From Bacteroidales bacterium UBA1184 (GTDB taxonomy: Bacteria; Bacteroidota; Bacteroidia; Bacteroidales; ML635J-15): a stretch of 6,094 nucleotides of DNA. The DNA lies in the NCBI GenBank assembly GCA_002310235.1, contig DBYO01000012.1, positions 1-6,094 on the forward strand. The letters run 5' to 3'. Shown here in pieces: positions 5,366 to 6,094 of this stretch. A model generated the notes under the pieces. That model ran no database searches. It had not been told where the DNA came from and was given only the letters and a program-made list of their open reading frames with translations. Both the position numbers and the translations under genes were made by a program. The first letter of the stretch is position 1. Each line of letters opens with the position of its first letter.

Positions 5366-6094
5366 TTAGCCACCGATAACATTCTTCATCACCCTCAACT
5401 GGTGAGTATATTTCTTTAACTCATCATTGTAGATGCCATTGTGGTCGATGCGGTCGATGCGGACTTTCTTGGAGGCGTGGATTATCTCATTAGGCGAATA
5501 GACTATTCCGACATGAACAATATTTCCCTCCTCGTTGTCGAAGAAAGCAAGGTCGCCGGGCTGGGCTTCCGAGATAAAACTCATGGTACTGCCCAACTTG
5601 GCTTGCTCCGAGGCATCGCGCGGCATAAGTAGTCCAGACAATCTGTAAACCAACTGCACAAAGCCGCTGCAGTCGATTCCCCACTGCGAACGTCCGCCCC
5701 AAAGGTAAGGCGTTTCGATAAGGTCCTCGGCTTCGCGGATAATGCTACTGCGGATGTCGGTTTCGGTGCGTTCGGTCATGTCGCTGAGTATATAGTAGTT
5801 ATTGTTGCCGATGTTGAAACTGCGGTCGGTAAACGCCGACTTAGGCAGAAGCGAGCCCTTAGGAACAAAAATCTGGTTCTTCTCGTTCTTAATCAACATG
5901 GTAGGCACATCGCGCACCACATAACGCTCGTTGACATACGAAGCCTCGTGATTTTCGCACACAAATGCCGATATTGTAACCGATTCAATCCAACCCGTAT
6001 AGTTGTCGTGCAAAAGACGGATTTTTGTCCAGTCGGAATGCCTTGCAACAATCTCGAACACCTCGCCGAAAAGCACCTGACTTACCATTTCCGA
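5366..6094 (-). CDS. NlpC/P60 cell-wall peptidase with N-terminal SH3-like region (5' end cut off)
   Basis: NlpC/P60 cysteine peptidases cut peptidoglycan stem peptides, typically the D-Glu to diaminoacid bond; YkfC-type members act on released muropeptides. Numbering from the Met codon at 6088-6086, an SH3-like segment (VSQVLFGEVFEIVARHSDWTK, ending GWIE at 32-35) comes first. A second probable SH3-like stretch lies around residues 50-85. The catalytic domain has TPYLWGG (126-132), the nucleophile C140 in DCSGF, MPRDASEQ, H192 in VHVGI and H204 in IIHAS, a complete Cys-His-His triad. The frame stays open to the right edge (SEM before VSQ), and the Met at 6088 falls inside the first SH3 repeat, so the real start lies beyond 6094. 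Whether there is a signal peptide cannot be seen. The gene ends with TAA at 5368-5366, inside the octamer array. The peptidase call is firm; the YkfC-like subtype is an inference from the SH3 plus NlpC layout. Confidence 0.93.
   Translation of the reverse strand, partial: SEMVSQVLFGEVFEIVARHSDWTKIRLLHDNYTGWIESVTISAFVCENHEASYVNERYVVRDVPTMLIKNEKNQIFVPKGSLLPKSAFTDRSFNIGNNNYYILSDMTERTETDIRSSIIREAEDLIETPYLWGGRSQWGIDCSGFVQLVYRLSGLLMPRDASEQAKLGSTMSFISEAQPGDLAFFDNEEGNIVHVGIVYSPNEIIHASKKVRIDRIDHNGIYNDELKKYTHQLRVMKNVIGG

Larger units (their letters stand above)
5216..5371. repeat. Degenerate tandem repeat with 8-bp period
   Basis: Two blocks share an octamer beginning AGGC/AGAC/AGCC. The left block is AGGCTAGA, AGGCTCAC, AGGCTAGA, AGGCTAAA, AGCC (5216-5251). 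The right block is AGGCAGGA, AGGCGAAA, AGACGAAA, AGGCTGTT, AGACTGCA, AGCCTGTA, AGACTGTC, AGCCTGCA, AGACTGTT, AGCC (5296-5371). The blocks start 80 bases apart, so they share the same 8-base phase across a middle stretch (5252-5295) that has lost the pattern. The array fills the whole gap between two convergent genes and runs into both stop codons. It encodes no gene that I can see. Its function is unknown; a decayed minisatellite is the simplest reading. Confidence 0.8.

Noticed and set aside
5216..5371. The repeat-rich spacer as a CRISPR array or integron attachment site.
   Set aside because: The units are 8 bases with no unique spacers between them, there are no cas or integrase genes, and there is no R-box/L-box structure.
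6086..6088. Met codon at 6088 as the true start of the NlpC/P60 gene.
   Set aside because: The frame continues upstream without a stop to the window edge, and the Met lies within an SH3-like repeat (SEMVSQVLFGE), so it is probably internal.

Overview
The window looks like a chromosomal housekeeping segment from a member of the Bacteroidota, probably Bacteroidales. The evidence is threefold. First, the DNA polymerase I and glutamine synthetase proteins have the Bacteroidales style (for example the polymerase N-terminus FFLDAYALIFRAYYAF and a 503-residue glutamine synthetase). Second, candidate promoters resemble the Bacteroidota TTTG / TAnnTTTG pattern. Third, there are no clear Shine-Dalgarno sequences ahead of the starts. 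Base composition is moderate, and codon use avoids TTA, CTA and TCA. No mobile element, CRISPR array, tRNA or rRNA is visible.

Layout. Positions 1-2705 (minus) hold polA, encoding DNA polymerase I. The first 901 residues are present and all three enzymatic domains appear competent; the last 30-odd residues lie off the left edge. Positions 2706-2858 are a compact spacer holding a polA -7 element, a strong minus-strand terminator that closes the upstream gene, and one REP-like palindrome. Positions 2859-4370 (minus) are a complete type I-like glutamine synthetase. Positions 4371-4452 are a short divergent promoter region. Positions 4453-5217 (plus) are a membrane-anchored DUF218 protein of the ElyC/SanA/YdcF type, probably an envelope factor. 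Positions 5216-5371 are filled by an 8-bp-period degenerate tandem repeat between two convergent genes. Positions 5366-6094 (minus) are an NlpC/P60 cell-wall peptidase whose N-terminus lies beyond the right edge.

The genes do not form one pathway. polA (replication and repair) and the glutamine synthetase (nitrogen assimilation) point the same way but are separated by a terminator, so they are probably separate transcription units. The DUF218 and NlpC/P60 genes both fit the cell envelope but converge, so they are not co-transcribed.

I see no new multi-gene system here. The points most worth a second look are a perfect sliding-clamp-binding pentapeptide (QLDLF) in the linker of DNA polymerase I, the octamer-period array that exactly fills the convergent gap, the REP-like palindrome, and the back-to-back terminator and promoter upstream of polA.
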